A stretch of 64,000 bases of DNA from Flavobacterium hungaricum (GTDB lineage: Bacteria > Bacteroidota > Bacteroidia > Flavobacteriales > Flavobacteriaceae), in the NCBI RefSeq assembly GCF_015182285.1, contig NZ_PRDM01000001.1, positions 248,001 through 312,000 of the forward strand. The letters run 5' to 3'. Under the pieces are notes generated by a model that worked only from the letters and a program-made list of their open reading frames with translations, had not been told where the DNA came from and did no database searches. Position numbers and translations under genes: made by a program. This document shows positions 61,648 through 64,000 of this stretch, piece after piece (the stretch's first letter is position 1; every line of letters starts with the position of its first letter).

Positions 61648-62168
61648 CTTTGTGGAGTTACTTACGAAGATTTCTCCTTCGTCGAAATGACAAATTGGAC
61701 GATGTTTTGAACTTTGCACTTATGAGAGCATAAACCCGACAGGTTTTTAAAACCTTTCGGATCTCGCAGTTACAAAAGCTGGAGCCGGCCTTAAACAAAA
61801 TTGCGCATAATTTTCTCAAAGTTTCAAACTTTGAGAAAGTTTTTTAATCACAAAGTATGTTCATCTTTATTTAGTAAAAAAGCTCCAGCGTAGCATAAAT
61901 ATTTATAGCAATTACGTACATCGTAGATTTCAAGCTCCAGAGGAGCGGTATATTTTTAAAGAATGATGTCGCTCCGCTGGAGCTTTTTGTACATGGAAAT
62001 AAATAGTACTATAAATATTCAGCTCCTCTGGAGCTTTCACCGCAACACACACACACCGTAATAGCGTAGTATTAAATCAAGTAGATTCAAGATCATGAGA
62101 AAAATCCGTTTTAATCAGTGTTTTCGCGAAGCGAATTTGGGTCATCTGCGTTCTATGTTGGCAATTTG
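61648..62168. repeat. 521-bp tandem duplication, copy 1
   Basis: Starts CTTTGTGGAGTTACTTACG and ends with the segment TGTTGGCAATTTGTTT. Contains internal palindromes: a GACAGGTTTTTAAAACCT unit, CTCAAAGTTTCAAACTTTGAG, and GCTCCAGAGGAGC / GCTCCGCTGGAGC. Its first 44 bases are the right arm of the GIY-YIG inverted pair. Confidence 0.95.
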
Positions 62169-62690
62169 TTTTGTGGAGTTACTTGCGAAGATTTCTCCTT
62201 CGTCGAAATGACAAATTGGACGATGTTTTGAACTTTGCACTTATGAGAGCGTAAACCCGACAGGTTTTTAAAACCTTTCGGATCTCGCAGTTACAAAAGC
62301 TCGAGCCGGCTTTAAACAAAATTGCGTATAATTTTCTCAAAGTTTCAAACTTTGAGAAAGTTTTTTTAATCACAAAGTATGTTCATCTTTATTTAGTAAA
62401 AAGCTCCAGCGGAGCATAAATATTTATAGCAATTATGTACAGCGTAGATTTCAAGCTCCAGAGGAGCGGTATATTTTTAAAGAATGATGTCGCTCCGCAG
62501 GAGCTTTTTGTACATGGAAATAAATAGTGCTATAAATATTCAGCTCCTCTGGAGCTTTCACCGCAACACACACACACACCGTAATAGCGTAGTATTAAAT
62601 CAAGTAGATTCAAGATCATGAGAAAAATCCGTTTCAGTCCGTGTTTTCGCGAAGCGAATCTGGGTTATCTGCGTTCTATGTTGGCGACTT
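62169..62690. repeat. 521-bp tandem duplication, copy 2
   Basis: Repeats copy 1 base for base with few changes (for example CCAGCGTAGC versus CCAGCGGAGC, one extra CA in the ACACAC run). The offset of landmarks is 521 bases. With copy 1 it fills the gap to lysA; the rest (62691-62800) has CCCGAGCCTTCGGGATCGGG and ATCTGCGTGAAAC words. Confidence 0.95.
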
Positions 62691-62795
62691 GCTTTAAGTG
62701 GCTTCTCCCGTCCCGAGCCTTCGGGATCGGGATCGCTCAACCTGGCAATATCTCAAAATAAAATGTATTCAATCTGCAAAATCTGCGTGAAACAA

Positions 62796-62832
62796 AAAAT
62801 AAAAAAATCCCGCCTCAATTAAGAAACGGGAC
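62796..62832 (-). terminator. terminator of lysA
   Basis: On the minus strand the stem TCCCG/CGGGA (14-base spacer) is followed by seven T and further T-rich DNA, 30 bases after the lysA stop. Confidence 0.6.
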
Positions 62833-62861
62833 TTCGCATGATATTCTCTTTTTTTCTATTG

Positions 62862-64000
62862 TTAAACCGTAGCGGCAACTTCTTGCGGTAACGGAATTTG
62901 ATTTTTAAGTAAATCTTCAAAAGTTTCGGCTTGGCGAATCAAGATTCCTTGTCCGTTCATCCAAAGAACTTCGGCTGGTTTGTATCTTGAATTGTAGTTC
63001 GAAGACATTGAGAAACAGTATGCTCCTGCATTTCTGAAAGATAAAATATCTCCTTCAGTAATTTCTTGAATTCTACGGTTGTTTGCAAAAGTATCCGTTT
63101 CGCAAATGTATCCTACAACTGAGTAAAAACGCTCTTTTCCTTTTGGGTTAGAGATGTTTTCAATATGGTGTGAAGATCCGTACAACATTGGACGAATTAA
63201 GTGGTTGAAACCACTATCAACTCCAGCGAAAACTGTTGAGGTTGTTTGTTTTACTACGTTTACTTTTACTAAGAAATGACCTGCTTCACTCACCAAGAAT
63301 TTTCCTGGTTCGAAAATTAAGGTTAAATCTCTACCGTATTCTGCACAGAAAGCATTGAATCTTTTAGATAATTTTTTACCTAATTCTTCAATATCGGTTT
63401 CGATATCGTCTTTTTTGTAAGGAACTTTGAATCCGCTTCCAAAATCTAAGAATTGTAAATCTTTGAAGTGTTTTGCAGTATCAAACAAAATTTCAGCAGC
63501 ATACAAGAATACTTCGATATCTAAAATATCAGATCCTGTGTGCATGTGAATTCCAACAATACTCATTTTTGTATTCTCAACAATTCGTAAGATATGCGGA
63601 ATCTGGTGTACAGAAATTCCGAATTTACTATCGATATGTCCTACAGAAATATTAGCATTTCCGCCCGCCATTACGTGCGGATTGATACGAATACAAACTG
63701 GAATATGTGGATGTTTTGTTCCGAATTGCTCCAGAATAGATAAGTTGTCGATATTGATTTGTACACCCATTGCGGCAACTTCTTCGATTTCTTCTAGAGA
63801 AACGCCGTTTGGTGTAAAGAAAATTTTGTCAGGATCATAGCCAGCATGAAGTCCTAACTGAACTTCCTGAATTGATACAGTGTCTAAGCCAGACCCCATG
63901 TTCTTTAATAACTGAAGAATCGCAACGTTAGACAATGCCTTCATGGCGTAATTAACTCTTAAGTTTTCTACTTTAGAGAAAGCTTTAGTTAATCTATTGT
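62862..64000 (-). CDS. lysA: diaminopimelate decarboxylase (5' end beyond window)
   Basis: 379 codons visible; the frame continues past base 64,000. The first visible residues are RLTKAFSKVENLRVNYAMK, so the ATG codon at 63944 is internal. It makes lysine from meso-diaminopimelate. A type III PLP fold: the PLP lysine is in VNYAMKALSN, with GSGLDTVSIQEVQLGL, HMHTGSDI, FLDFGSGFKVPY, LIFEPGKFLVSEAG and GYICETDTFANNR (Cys at the dimer interface). It is the last gene before the window end and carries a terminator. Confidence 0.95.
   Translation of the reverse strand, partial: NRLTKAFSKVENLRVNYAMKALSNVAILQLLKNMGSGLDTVSIQEVQLGLHAGYDPDKIFFTPNGVSLEEIEEVAAMGVQINIDNLSILEQFGTKHPHIPVCIRINPHVMAGGNANISVGHIDSKFGISVHQIPHILRIVENTKMSIVGIHMHTGSDILDIEVFLYAAEILFDTAKHFKDLQFLDFGSGFKVPYKKDDIETDIEELGKKLSKRFNAFCAEYGRDLTLIFEPGKFLVSEAGHFLVKVNVVKQTTSTVFAGVDSGFNHLIRPMLYGSSHHIENISNPKGKERFYSVVGYICETDTFANNRRIQEITEGDILSFRNAGAYCFSMSSNYNSRYKPAEVLWMNGQGILIRQAETFEDLLKNQIPLPQEVAATV

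Noticed and set aside
61582..61719. N-terminal extension of the GIY-YIG protein
   Set aside because: The extra 46 codons are translated dispersed-repeat DNA; the ATG at 61581 precedes the domain directly.
62179..62373. Short ORF in the duplicated repeat block
   Set aside because: It consists of repeat DNA shared with copy 1 and has no coding signature.
1..64000. tRNA, rRNA or known riboswitch
   Set aside because: No tRNA T-loop/acceptor pattern, rRNA segment or familiar riboswitch core was noticed; the lysA leader lies outside the window.

Overview
The window looks like a chromosomal segment of a Flavobacterium-type member of the Bacteroidota. Evidence for this: AT-rich DNA, many Bacteroidota -7 boxes (TAnnTTTG) a short distance upstream of genes, a SusC-type TonB receptor, signal peptides ending in ...SQ/AQ, LemA/DUF3137 and DsbD in flavobacterial form, and intergenic regions packed with dispersed palindromic repeats. 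No rRNA, tRNA or CRISPR array was seen. All family names come from reading motifs; no database search was run.

Layout. 1-5 kb: 5' part of a susC-like receptor, divergent from a DeoR regulator, a secreted esterase and a GHL10 glycosyl-hydrolase-like protein, suggesting a glycan-use locus. 6-10 kb: lemA/DUF3137 and nagA. 10-18 kb: a fused FAD/Fe-S dehydrogenase, a 179-180 bp tandem array, an amino-acid permease, and a Cys/Met PLP enzyme facing an Lrp regulator. 18.6-19.7 kb: a toxin-antitoxin pair enclosed by two inverted ~230 bp repeats. 20-38 kb: mostly housekeeping genes (lpdA, lipocalin, pabB, tilS, dsbD, amt, two amidohydrolase-fold proteins, a Gfo/Idh/MocA oxidoreductase, yifB/comM).

The main find is at 37,951-47,060. 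The yifB (comM) gene is cut by a 9.1 kb integrative island. Its first 476 codons lie at 36,529-37,956, and its missing 3' end, in the matching frame, lies at 47,054-47,167. Both junctions carry the 7-bp repeat TTAAAAG. Next to each copy, inside the island, is one arm of an 18-bp imperfect inverted repeat, which together would rebuild an attP on the excised circle. A large serine integrase sits 54 bp from the right junction. The cargo is a RloA-like ATPase plus RloB-like TOPRIM-type protein (candidate phage defence), a translationally coupled pair of unknown proteins, a membrane coiled-coil protein, a small serine resolvase beside inverted-repeat DNA, an XRE regulator and a small secreted protein.

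47-61 kb: an all-minus-strand run of an esterase, an ArsR-SRPBCC-SRPBCC operon, an HGSNAT-like acyltransferase, and many small secreted, lipoprotein or membrane proteins of unknown role. 61-63 kb: a GIY-YIG gene between 44-bp inverted repeats and a recent 521-bp tandem duplication. The window ends inside lysA.
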